Below are positions 46,832-54,689 of a DNA stretch of 64,000 nucleotides, piece after piece. A program made the translations under genes and the position numbers. The notes under the pieces are model-generated. The model was not told the DNA's origin, did not search any database, and saw only the letters and a list, made by a program, of their open reading frames with translations. Source of the DNA: Clostridium niameyense (GTDB taxonomy: Bacteria; Bacillota; Clostridia; Clostridiales; Clostridiaceae); contig NZ_LN849007.1 in the NCBI RefSeq assembly GCF_001243045.1, positions 124,001-188,000 on the forward strand, read 5' to 3'. How positions within the stretch are numbered: position 1 is the first letter of the stretch; every line of letters begins with the position of its first letter.

Positions 46832-47983
46832 ATGTTTAATTATTATCAACCATCAAGAATTCATTTTGGAATAGGGAAATTAAAAGAATTAGGTGAGGTT
46901 GCTGCAAAGTATGGTAAAAAATGTTTACTTGTAACAACTCCTAACGAGACACCTTTAGACAAGCTATATACAAGAGTAAAAGAAATTTTAAGTAATGAAA
47001 ATATAGAAGTTATACATTTTGATAAGGTACTTTCTAATCCAACCATTGAAATTGTTAATGAAGGATTTAAAATAGCAAAAAGAGAAGATTTTGATTTTGT
47101 TTTAGCAGTTGGTGGAGGATCAAGTATAGATACAGGTAAAATTATTGCTTTAACTAATGGTTTAGAGAGTATAGATTGGGAAAGATTATTTTCAGATTAT
47201 ACAAGTCCTTTTATAAAGTATGATAGTTTAAGTGAAAAAGGTTTACCTTTGATAGCAGTTTCAACTACATCAGGAACAGGAAGTCAAGTAACTCAAGCTT
47301 CAGTAATATCTATAGGAAAGAATAAAAATACAATTTTTCATCCAGATAATTTTTCTAAAGAGTGCATTGTAGATCCAGAACTTATGAAAACACTTCCACC
47401 TAGAATAACTGCGTCTACTGGATTTGACGCTTTTACCCATGCCTTTGAAAGTTATATAAATAAAAATTCTTCAGTTATTACAGAAATTCAATCATTAAAA
47501 GCTATGGAGTTAGTAATAAATAATTTACAAGGTGCTTTTGATCAAGGAGAAAATATAAAATATAGGGAAAATTTAGCTATTGCTGATACTTTGGCAGGTA
47601 GTAGTTTAGCTAATGTAGGGGCAGCGGCACCACATCCACTATCTGAGATAATAGGAGGAATTATTAATATACCTCACGGGGAAGCTTTAGCTGTGATATT
47701 TCCCGCATTTGTAAAAAAATATTATATAAGTTATATTAATAAATTTGCAACGGTAGCTAGGTTATTTAATAATGATTTAAATAATGAAGAAGATGAGAAG
47801 GCAGCAGGGGAACTATATAATGAGTTAAATAAATTCTTAAGTAAATTAGGATTAAAAAAGAGATTAAGAGATTTTAATGTTTCAAAGGAACAATTACAAG
47901 AAGTTTTAGAATCACCAATATTAGGATTCTTACCTTTTGGAACTAAAGAAGAACTTCAAGAGATAATTAAACAATCATATTAA
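46832..47983 (+). CDS. Iron-containing alcohol dehydrogenase
   Basis: 383 residues. The nucleotide-binding motif is AVGGGSSIDTGKIIAL, followed by STTSGTGSQVTQASVIS. Metal ligands are supplied by ASTGFDAFTHAFESYI (Asp and His), GAAAPHPLSEIIGG and NIPHGEALAVIFP. The group III family includes butanol, propanediol and lactaldehyde dehydrogenases. The substrate here is open; it could reoxidise NADH during sugar fermentation. It is divergent from the transketolase operon with a shared palindrome between. AGGAGGAA precedes the ATG. Confidence 0.92.
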   Translation: MFNYYQPSRIHFGIGKLKELGEVAAKYGKKCLLVTTPNETPLDKLYTRVKEILSNENIEVIHFDKVLSNPTIEIVNEGFKIAKREDFDFVLAVGGGSSIDTGKIIALTNGLESIDWERLFSDYTSPFIKYDSLSEKGLPLIAVSTTSGTGSQVTQASVISIGKNKNTIFHPDNFSKECIVDPELMKTLPPRITASTGFDAFTHAFESYINKNSSVITEIQSLKAMELVINNLQGAFDQGENIKYRENLAIADTLAGSSLANVGAAAPHPLSEIIGGIINIPHGEALAVIFPAFVKKYYISYINKFATVARLFNNDLNNEEDEKAAGELYNELNKFLSKLGLKKRLRDFNVSKEQLQEVLESPILGFLPFGTKEELQEIIKQSY

Positions 47984-48112
47984 ATAATAAGGATTTATAT
48001 AGAATATAAATAAAATTTTATTTTTAATATATGGATTTAAAAGATGAAATAATTATAAGGATTATAACTTTTATAGAAAGTTTTATGCTCTTATGATAAA
48101 ATAATTATAAAA

Positions 48113-48193
48113 TATAATTTTCGTATAAACCTAATAATGGGGCTTTGAGGTTCTTACAAGAACTTACAATTTCTGAATGCGGAGAAAATTATA
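48113..48193 (+). promoter_or_regulatory. Diverged purine-riboswitch-like aptamer upstream of add
   Basis: The leader follows the order of a purine riboswitch: P1 arms TATAATTTTC (48113-48122) and GAAAATTATA (48184-48193); J1/2 TATAAACC; a P2/L2 segment CCTAATAATGGGGC then TTTGAGG; a J2/3-like GTTCTTACA; a P3-like AGAA...TTCT with loop CTTACAAT; and a J3/1-like CTGAATGC. Canonical elements have GTTTCTACC and GACTATG (guanine) or GATTATG (adenine), so J2/3 and J3/1 are altered, and the position that pairs with the ligand is not clearly C or U. The class is likely but the ligand is uncertain. Confidence 0.55.
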
Positions 48194-48228
48194 AAGATGT
48201 TAGTTTTCTTTATAATTAGGATTTTTTA
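48187..48228 (+). terminator. Leader terminator competing with the aptamer P1
   Basis: AATTATAAAGA (48187-48197) and TCTTTATAATT (48207-48217) form a perfect 11-pair stem, followed by AGGATTTTTTATT. Its left arm overlaps the 3' strand of the aptamer P1 (GAAAATTATA). Formation of P1 would therefore block the terminator, the logic of a ligand-induced ON switch. Confidence 0.8.
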
Positions 48229-48255
48229 TTTCAGTGCATTTATATGGAGGTAAAC

Positions 48256-49257
48256 ATGGATTTTAGAAAGTTACCTAAAGTAGAATTACATTGCCATTTA
48301 GATGGTAGTATTAGGCCTGAAACAGTTATAGATATAGCAAAAAAAGAAAATATACTTATATCTAGTTATAATATTGAAGGAGTAAAAGAATTATTAATAG
48401 CGCCTATGGAGTGCAAATCCCTTAGAGAATATCTTAAGAGATTTGATATACCAGTACAGGTTATGCAATCTAAATATAGTTTAAAAAGAATTACATACGA
48501 ACTATTAGAGGATGCATATAACGAGAATGTAAAATATATGGAGATAAGATTTGCGCCATTATTACATATTGAAAAGGGATTAACAGTAGAAGAAGTAATA
48601 GAAAGTGTTTTAGAGGGAATAAAGAAAGCGGAAGATGAATTTGATATAAAGGCAAATTTAATTCTTTCATTTTTAAGACATATGCCAAAGAACACTATGA
48701 TTGATGTGATAAAGAAAAGTAAAAACTTTATAGGCAGAGGGGTAGTAGCAGTAGATTTATGTGGTAATGAGGAAGCTGGCTTTTGCAAAAATTTTATAGA
48801 GCCCATTAAGATTGCAAAAGATTTAGGATATAGAGTGACTATTCATGCAGGAGAGGCAGGAGTAGGAGAAAATGTAGTTGATGCAATTGAAATGCTTGGA
48901 GCTGAAAGAATTGGTCATGGTATATTTATAAAGAATTGTGACAGTGCTTATAATATGGTAAAGGAGAAAGGTATTACCCTTGAAGTTTGCCCCACAAGTA
49001 ATATTCAAACAAAAGCGGTAGATAAGATTTATAATCATCCTATTTATGATTTTTATAAAGATGGAATAAGAACTACTATAAATACAGACAATAGAACAGT
49101 TTCCAATACTAATTTAACTAAGGAGTATGAAGTTATTAAATCAAATTTTAATATAACTTATGAAGATTATAAAAAGTTATATTTTGATGGCATTGATGCG
49201 TCCTTTGCAGATTTAAATACTAAAAATAAATTGAAAGAAATATGGAATTTAAAATAG
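48256..49257 (+). CDS. add: Adenosine deaminase
   Basis: 333 residues, standard for bacterial adenosine deaminase, which converts adenosine and deoxyadenosine to inosine and deoxyinosine. Zinc and catalytic motifs: KVELHCHLDGSIRPET (two His), VTIHAGEAG (His, Glu), ERIGHGIFI (His) and TINTDNRTVSNTNLTKEY, with Asp-Asn in place of the more common Asp-Asp (TDDP) pair. The change of the second Asp is worth noting, but the zinc-binding Asp remains. ATG at 48244 is in frame, but GGAGG lies within that extension and serves ATG 48256. Expression is likely set by the leader at 48113-48228. Confidence 0.93.
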   Translation: MDFRKLPKVELHCHLDGSIRPETVIDIAKKENILISSYNIEGVKELLIAPMECKSLREYLKRFDIPVQVMQSKYSLKRITYELLEDAYNENVKYMEIRFAPLLHIEKGLTVEEVIESVLEGIKKAEDEFDIKANLILSFLRHMPKNTMIDVIKKSKNFIGRGVVAVDLCGNEEAGFCKNFIEPIKIAKDLGYRVTIHAGEAGVGENVVDAIEMLGAERIGHGIFIKNCDSAYNMVKEKGITLEVCPTSNIQTKAVDKIYNHPIYDFYKDGIRTTINTDNRTVSNTNLTKEYEVIKSNFNITYEDYKKLYFDGIDASFADLNTKNKLKEIWNLK

Positions 49258-49277
49258 TTATTTATTTTGTTAACCTA

Positions 49278-49306
49278 TTGACAATGTTGGTAATATAATT
49301 TATCAT
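49278..49306 (+). promoter_or_regulatory. Promoter of the proS leader
   Basis: TTGACA (49278-49283) and TATCAT (49301-49306) are spaced by 17 bases, a good vegetative promoter. Transcription would start near 49313, just ahead of the T-box leader. Confidence 0.65.
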
Positions 49307-49334
49307 AATAATTAAAATTGGATAAATAAATATT

Positions 49335-49580
49335 ATTAATACAAAGAAGAGGAATAGTAAAAACCTAAACTTTTAACAGAAAGGGATAGTTGATGAGAAA
49401 TCCTAAAAGATAAGTTTTGAACCAGCCTTGGAGTACTGTACTGAAATATTAGTAGGATACAGCGGAGATATTTCCGTTAAAAAATTCAAGTTGAATATGT
49501 CTTTTAAGACATATTAACAAGGGTGGTACCGCCGATAACAACTTCGGTCCCTATTTAGGGATTCGAGGTTTTTTATTTTT
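49335..49580 (+). promoter_or_regulatory. T-box leader of proS, specifier CCA
   Basis: The T-box sequence AAGGGTGGTACCGCC starts at 49519. It is followed by a terminator whose arms run from AACTTCGGTCCCTA to TAGGGATTCGAGGTT and end in a T-run (about 49540-49577). In Stem I the segment GAA-CCA-GCCTTGGAG (from 49419) places CCA, a proline codon, in the specifier position at 49422-49424. Uncharged tRNA-Pro would pair there and with the TGGT bulge, favouring the antiterminator. The specifier agrees with the proline tRNA ligase gene downstream. Confidence 0.92.
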
Positions 49581-49615
49581 AGAAATAATAAATATTTTAA
49601 AAGGAGGACTTTTGT

Positions 49616-51052
49616 ATGGCAAAAGACAAGAAATTTGTTGAAGACATAACTCCAATGGATGAGGACTTTGCACAATGGTATACAGACATAGTAAAAAAAG
49701 CAGAGCTTGCAGATTATTCAAGTGTAAGAGGTTGTATGATTATACGTCCTTATGCTTATGCTATGTGGGAAATGATTCAAAAGGACTTAGATAAAAGATT
49801 TAAAGATACAGGACATCAAAATGTTTATATGCCAGTATTTATACCAGAGAGTTTATTAAATAAAGAAAAAGAACATATAGAGGGATTTGCACCAGAAGTT
49901 GCGTGGGTAACTCATGGTGGGGAAGAAAAACTTACAGAAAGATTATGTGTAAGACCTACATCAGAAACTTTATTTTGTGAACACTATGCTAAAATAGTTC
50001 AATCCTATAAAGATTTACCTAAACTTTATAATCAATGGTGTTCAGTAGTAAGATGGGAAAAGACTACAAGACCATTTTTAAGAACTACAGAATTTTTATG
50101 GCAAGAAGGTCATACTATTCATGCTACAGAACAAGATGCTAGACATGAAACAGAACAAATGTTAAATATATATGCAAAACATGTTGAAGAAGTGCTAGCT
50201 ATACCTGTAATTAAGGGGCAAAAAACAGAAAAGGAAAAATTTGCAGGAGCAAAAGCAACCTATACAATAGAAAGTTTAATGCATGATGGAAAGGCACTTC
50301 AAACAGGAACATCTCATTATTTAGGAGATCATTTTGCTAAAGCCTTTGGTATACAATATTCAGATAAAGAAGGAAAACTTCAAAATGTTCATCAAACTTC
50401 TTGGGGTGTAACAACAAGAATGTTGGGAGCAATAATAATGGTACACGGAGATGATAGTGGTTTAGTAGTTCCTCCAAGAATAGCACCAATTCAAGTAGTT
50501 ATAGTACCAGTGGCTCAACATAAAGAAGGAGTTTTAGATAAAGCTAATGAGTTAAAAGAGAGAATATCTAAAATTGCAAGAGTTAAACTTGATGATACTG
50601 ATAAGATGCCAGGTTGGAAATTTAATGAATACGAAATGAAGGGTGTTCCTATTCGTTTAGAAGTAGGACCAAAGGATATAGAGAAGAATCAAGTGGTATT
50701 AGTTAGAAGAGATAGTAGAGAAAAAATAATAGTACCTATGGATGAGTTAGAAGTACAAATTCCTAAATTACTAGATGAAATTCATAATTCAATGTATGAA
50801 AAAGCTAAGAAAAGAATGGAACAAAAGACTAATATAGCTAAAGATCTTGACGAATTTAAAGAAATAGTTGAAAGTAAAGGCGGATTTATAAAGGCTATGT
50901 GGTGCGGTGATAAGGAATGTGAAGAAAAGATTAAAGAAGTAACAGGAGCTACTTCAAGATGTATACCATTTGAACAAGAAGAAATTTCAGATACATGTGT
51001 ATGTTGTGGAAAGAAAGCTAAGAAAATGGTATTCTGGGGAAAAGCATATTAA
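49616..51052 (+). CDS. proS: Prolyl-tRNA synthetase, archaeal/eukaryote-type
   Basis: 478 residues, class II synthetase. Motifs: [18 protein letters not shown] (motif 1 region), [17 protein letters not shown] and [20 protein letters not shown] (motif 2), and GATKATYTIE-like [20 protein letters not shown] with [17 protein letters not shown] (motif 3). No INS editing insertion lies between motifs 2 and 3, and a C-terminal zinc-binding tail ([11 protein letters not shown], then [18 protein letters not shown]) is present. That makes it the shorter, archaeal/eukaryote-like form also found in clostridia. It is controlled by the T-box upstream and ends with a strong terminator. Confidence 0.96.
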   Translation: MAKDKKFVEDITPMDEDFAQWYTDIVKKAELADYSSVRGCMIIRPYAYAMWEMIQKDLDKRFKDTGHQNVYMPVFIPESLLNKEKEHIEGFAPEVAWVTHGGEEKLTERLCVRPTSETLFCEHYAKIVQSYKDLPKLYNQWCSVVRWEKTTRPFLRTTEFLWQEGHTIHATEQDARHETEQMLNIYAKHVEEVLAIPVIKGQKTEKEKFAGAKATYTIESLMHDGKALQTGTSHYLGDHFAKAFGIQYSDKEGKLQNVHQTSWGVTTRMLGAIIMVHGDDSGLVVPPRIAPIQVVIVPVAQHKEGVLDKANELKERISKIARVKLDDTDKMPGWKFNEYEMKGVPIRLEVGPKDIEKNQVVLVRRDSREKIIVPMDELEVQIPKLLDEIHNSMYEKAKKRMEQKTNIAKDLDEFKEIVESKGGFIKAMWCGDKECEEKIKEVTGATSRCIPFEQEEISDTCVCCGKKAKKMVFWGKAY

Positions 51053-51081
51053 AAAAACAGGTTATTAAACCTGTTTTTTTT
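51053..51081 (+). terminator. Terminator after proS
   Basis: AAAAAACAGGTT and AACCTGTTTTTTTT form a long symmetric hairpin with a four-base loop ATTA, beginning at the proS stop. Confidence 0.93.
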
Positions 51082-51191
51082 ATTAATTTTCAGAAAAAAC
51101 ATTAATAAGGTTGTAAAAGTATTAACCATAGGATTATAATGGTGATAGTGTGATATTTTAATCAATATATTATTCTTAAGGGGGTATTTTT

Positions 51192-52583
51192 TTGGAATTA
51201 AATAGTATAGTAGATGGATTCAAAGAGGAAATTATTAAATCTACTCAAGACTTAGTAAAAATAAGAAGTGTACAGGATGAGCCTAGGGAAGGAAAACCTT
51301 TTGGCGAAGGAGTAGCTAGTGCTTTAGATAAGGCTTTAGAGATATCTAAAGAATTAGGATTTAAAACAGTAAATTTGGATGGCTATGTAGGATATGCTGA
51401 ATACGGAAGTGGGGAAGAATACGTAGGAGTGCTTGGTCATCTAGATGTAGTTCCAGAAGGAGATGGATGGAAGTATCCACCTTATGAAGCTGAAATACAT
51501 GATAATAAAATGTATGGTAGAGGAACTATGGATGATAAGGGTCCTATAGTATCAGCTTTATATGGATTAAAGGCTATAAAGGAAGCAAAAATCCCATTGT
51601 CTAAAAAAGTTAGAATAATTTTTGGTACTAACGAAGAAACTGGTTCTACAGAAATACCACACTATATGGAAAGAGAAAAGGCACCAATAGCAGGATTTAC
51701 ACCAGATGGTGAATATCCAATAATATATGCTGAAAAAGGTATAACTATATTTAATGTAGTAAAAGATCTAAAGACAAAAAGTACAAAGGATATGAAGATA
51801 AAGTATATAAAGGGTGGACATAGAGCTAACATGGTTCCAGAACATTGTGAAGCTGGCATAGAATGTGTGGATACTGATATGATTATAAGATCAGCAGAAT
51901 TCTTTGCAAATAGAACAGGAATAAATTTAAAAGCAGAAGAAAAACAAGGTTTAGTTGTAGTTACATCAGAAGGTGTAGCAGCTCATGGAAGCGTACCACA
52001 TATGGGTAAAAATGCAATAATGCAAATGTTTAAATTCTTAGCGGAGCTTCCATTAGGTTATTGTGATGCATTACAGTTTATAAGATTTTTTAATAATAAT
52101 GTAGGCAGTGAAACTGATGGAGTATCTTTTGGAGTTAATTTAGAAGATCAACAATCTGGTAAATTAAGTTTTAACGTAGGAACAGTTTCTATGGATGAAG
52201 ATAGGATTTCTATGACATTAAACTTAAGATATCCTGTTACTTATACAAGTGAACAACTTATGGAAAAATTCAATAATAAATTAGAGGGTACAGATATAAG
52301 AATAGAGAATTTTGTTGACCAAAAACCTTTATATTTTGATAAAAATCACCCATTAATAAAATCCTTACAAAAGGTTTATAAAGAACAAACAGGTCAAGAG
52401 CCAGAATTATTAGCTATAGGTGGGGGAACTTATGCTAAAGAAATGCCTAATATAGTAGCATTTGGACCTATGTTTCCTGGTGGACCAGATTTAATTCATC
52501 AAGCTAATGAACATATAGAAATAGAAGAGTTAATATTAAATGCAAAAATTTATGCTAATGCTATATATGAATTAGCAAAATAA
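51192..52583 (+). CDS. pepV: Dipeptidase PepV (M20 family)
   Basis: 463 residues. Metal and catalytic motifs: LGHLDVVPEGDGW (His), MYGRGTMDDKGPIVSAL (Asp), FGTNEETGSTEIPHYM (Glu pair), FTPDGEYPIIYAEKG, HGSVPHMGKNAIMQMFKFL and GPMFPGGPDLIHQANEHI (final His). It hydrolyses dipeptides in the cytoplasm during peptide use. The start is TTG at 51192 with AAGGGGGT upstream; no in-frame ATG fits. It is better conserved in its motifs than the peptidase at 35901. Monocistronic, between terminators. Confidence 0.93.
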   Translation: MELNSIVDGFKEEIIKSTQDLVKIRSVQDEPREGKPFGEGVASALDKALEISKELGFKTVNLDGYVGYAEYGSGEEYVGVLGHLDVVPEGDGWKYPPYEAEIHDNKMYGRGTMDDKGPIVSALYGLKAIKEAKIPLSKKVRIIFGTNEETGSTEIPHYMEREKAPIAGFTPDGEYPIIYAEKGITIFNVVKDLKTKSTKDMKIKYIKGGHRANMVPEHCEAGIECVDTDMIIRSAEFFANRTGINLKAEEKQGLVVVTSEGVAAHGSVPHMGKNAIMQMFKFLAELPLGYCDALQFIRFFNNNVGSETDGVSFGVNLEDQQSGKLSFNVGTVSMDEDRISMTLNLRYPVTYTSEQLMEKFNNKLEGTDIRIENFVDQKPLYFDKNHPLIKSLQKVYKEQTGQEPELLAIGGGTYAKEMPNIVAFGPMFPGGPDLIHQANEHIEIEELILNAKIYANAIYELAK

Positions 52584-52650
52584 AATATTTAAAAATGCCT
52601 CTTTATATAATTTATGTTGTTATATGAAGGGGCATTTTTAAATATATTTA
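52584..52650 (+). terminator. Terminator after pepV
   Basis: AAATATTTAAAAATGCC and GGCATTTTTAAATATATTT form a long stem whose inner part continues with CTTTATATAA and TTATATGAAG-type pairing. It follows the pepV stop directly. Confidence 0.8.
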
Positions 52651-52736
52651 TTAAAATAATATTAATAAAAAGTTTAATAAAAATTACATAAATTTATATT
52701 AAAATATAAGGGTGTTTTAATTAATTTATAGATAAG

Positions 52737-52766
52737 TTTACATACTTATTTTAAAAAAATTATGAT
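52737..52766 (+). promoter_or_regulatory. Probable ftsH promoter
   Basis: TTTACA (52737-52742) and TATGAT (52761-52766) are 18 bases apart, about 55 bases before the ftsH start. No HrcA (CIRCE) or CtsR-like site was seen nearby. Confidence 0.5.
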
Positions 52767-52820
52767 AAAATATACTATGAGTTTATAAATATTTATTTAA
52801 TATAGTATGGAGGAAAAAAT

Positions 52821-54677
52821 ATGGCGAAAAATAGTAAGTTCGATAAAAATAAAATAAAATATTTTGTTTATTATGCTATAGCTGTTGCTATAATAGTTTT
52901 TATGTTGAATGATTATATAAAAAATATGAAAGCAGATCGTATAAAATATAGTGATTTCATGAAATACTTAAATCAAAATAAAATAGAAGAAGTAGAAATA
53001 ACTAGAGATAGACTACTTATATATCCAAAAGTAGAACCAGGACAAAAAAGAAAGTTAATGTATACAGAAACAGTATATGATCCAGATTTAGTGAAAAAGT
53101 TAAATGATTCTCATGTTAAATTTGGTAGAGTACCGCAAGAAAACTCAGTTATTAAAAGTTTTATAGTAAACTGGGTAATTCCTATACTAATATTTATGTT
53201 TTTGGGTAGAATTTTATTTGGAAAGCTAGATAAGAAAATGGGCAGTGGAGTTATGTCATTTGGTAAAAATACGGCTAAGATATATGCAGAAAGTGAAACC
53301 GGTGTTACTTTTGAAGATGTAGCAGGGCAAGATGAAGCAAAAGAATCTCTTGTAGAAATTGTAGATTTTCTACATAACCCTGAAAAATATACGAAAATAG
53401 GAGCAAAATTGCCTAAGGGTGCATTATTAGTAGGCCCTCCAGGAACAGGTAAAACCCTTTTAGCAAAGGCAGTGGCTGGAGAAGCAAAGGTACCATTTTT
53501 CTCTTTATCAGGTTCAAGTTTTGTTGAGATGTTTGTAGGTATGGGAGCTGCTAGAGTAAGAGATTTATTTGAGCAAGCACAGGAGAAAGCACCTTGTATA
53601 ATTTTTATAGATGAAATAGATGCTATAGGAAAGAGCAGAGATGGTAATTTAAGTAGCAATGATGAAAGGGAACAAACATTAAATCAATTATTAGCAGAAA
53701 TGGATGGCTTTGATTCTTCTAAAGGAGTTGTTATATTAGCAGCTACTAATAGACCAGAAATATTGGATAAGGCTCTTTTAAGACCAGGTAGATTTGACAG
53801 AAGGGTAATAGTAGATAGACCTGATTTAAAAGGAAGAGAAGAAATACTAAAAGTTCATTCTAAAGGAGTTAAAATATCAGAGGATGTAAATTTTTCTTCT
53901 ATAGCAAAGGGAACTCCAGGAGCTGTAGGATCAGATTTAGCTAACATAATAAATGAAGCGGCATTAAGAGCTGTTAAAAATGGAAGAGAAGAAGTTATTC
54001 AAGAGGATTTAGAAGATGCTGTAGAAGTTATTATTGCAGGTAAAGAAAAGAAAGATAGAATTTTATCACCACAGGAAAAAAGACAAGTAGCTTTTCATGA
54101 GGTTGGTCACGCATTAGTTGCAGCACTTTTAAAAAATACAGATCCAGTTCATAAAATTACTATAGTACCTAGAACTATGGGAGCTTTAGGATATACAATG
54201 CAGTTACCAACTGAAGAGAAATATTTAGTAAATAAAGAAGAAATGTTAGATAAAATAACAGTTATGTTGGGTGGACGTTCTGCAGAAGAGGTTAAATTTA
54301 ATTCTATATCTACAGGAGCGGCTAATGATATAGAAAGAGCTACTCAAACGGCTAGAAATATGGTTACAATTTATGGTATGACTGATCGATTTGATATGAT
54401 GGCATTAGAATCTGTACAAAATAGATATTTAGATGGAAGACCAGTTCAGAATTGTAGTGAAGAAACATCATCTATAATAGATGATGAAACCCTAAAAATA
54501 ATAAAGGAATGTCATGATAAGGCTAAGGGAATATTAAAAGATAATGAAGAACTTTTAAATAAAATAACAGAAAAACTTATAGAAAAAGAAACCCTTATGG
54601 GAGATGAATTTATGCAAATAGTTAAAAGTGAAAATAAAGAAGGTTATGAGGAAGAGAAATATGAAAAAGAATGCTAA
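52821..54677 (+). CDS. ftsH: FtsH, membrane-bound ATP-dependent zinc protease
   Basis: 618 residues. Two transmembrane segments near 12-30 and 114-132 flank a short external domain. The AAA module has Walker A GPPGTGKT (205-212), Walker B CIIFIDEIDAIG, and the second region of homology ATNRPEILDKALLRPGRFDR. The protease part has the zinc site HEVGH (about 425-429) and a later Asp in STGAANDIERAT. It degrades misfolded membrane and regulatory proteins as a hexamer. The tail lacks the glutamine-rich end of some homologues. It is followed by the helicase gene at 12 bases. Confidence 0.97.
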   Translation: MAKNSKFDKNKIKYFVYYAIAVAIIVFMLNDYIKNMKADRIKYSDFMKYLNQNKIEEVEITRDRLLIYPKVEPGQKRKLMYTETVYDPDLVKKLNDSHVKFGRVPQENSVIKSFIVNWVIPILIFMFLGRILFGKLDKKMGSGVMSFGKNTAKIYAESETGVTFEDVAGQDEAKESLVEIVDFLHNPEKYTKIGAKLPKGALLVGPPGTGKTLLAKAVAGEAKVPFFSLSGSSFVEMFVGMGAARVRDLFEQAQEKAPCIIFIDEIDAIGKSRDGNLSSNDEREQTLNQLLAEMDGFDSSKGVVILAATNRPEILDKALLRPGRFDRRVIVDRPDLKGREEILKVHSKGVKISEDVNFSSIAKGTPGAVGSDLANIINEAALRAVKNGREEVIQEDLEDAVEVIIAGKEKKDRILSPQEKRQVAFHEVGHALVAALLKNTDPVHKITIVPRTMGALGYTMQLPTEEKYLVNKEEMLDKITVMLGGRSAEEVKFNSISTGAANDIERATQTARNMVTIYGMTDRFDMMALESVQNRYLDGRPVQNCSEETSSIIDDETLKIIKECHDKAKGILKDNEELLNKITEKLIEKETLMGDEFMQIVKSENKEGYEEEKYEKEC

Positions 54678-54689
54678 AGGTGTGAGTAT

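Noticed and set aside
51122-51145. ACCATAGGATTATAATGGT upstream of pepV as a fifth operator copy
   Set aside because: The half-sites are separated by nine bases instead of six between ACCAT and ATGGT, and the flanking TT and AA are not kept.
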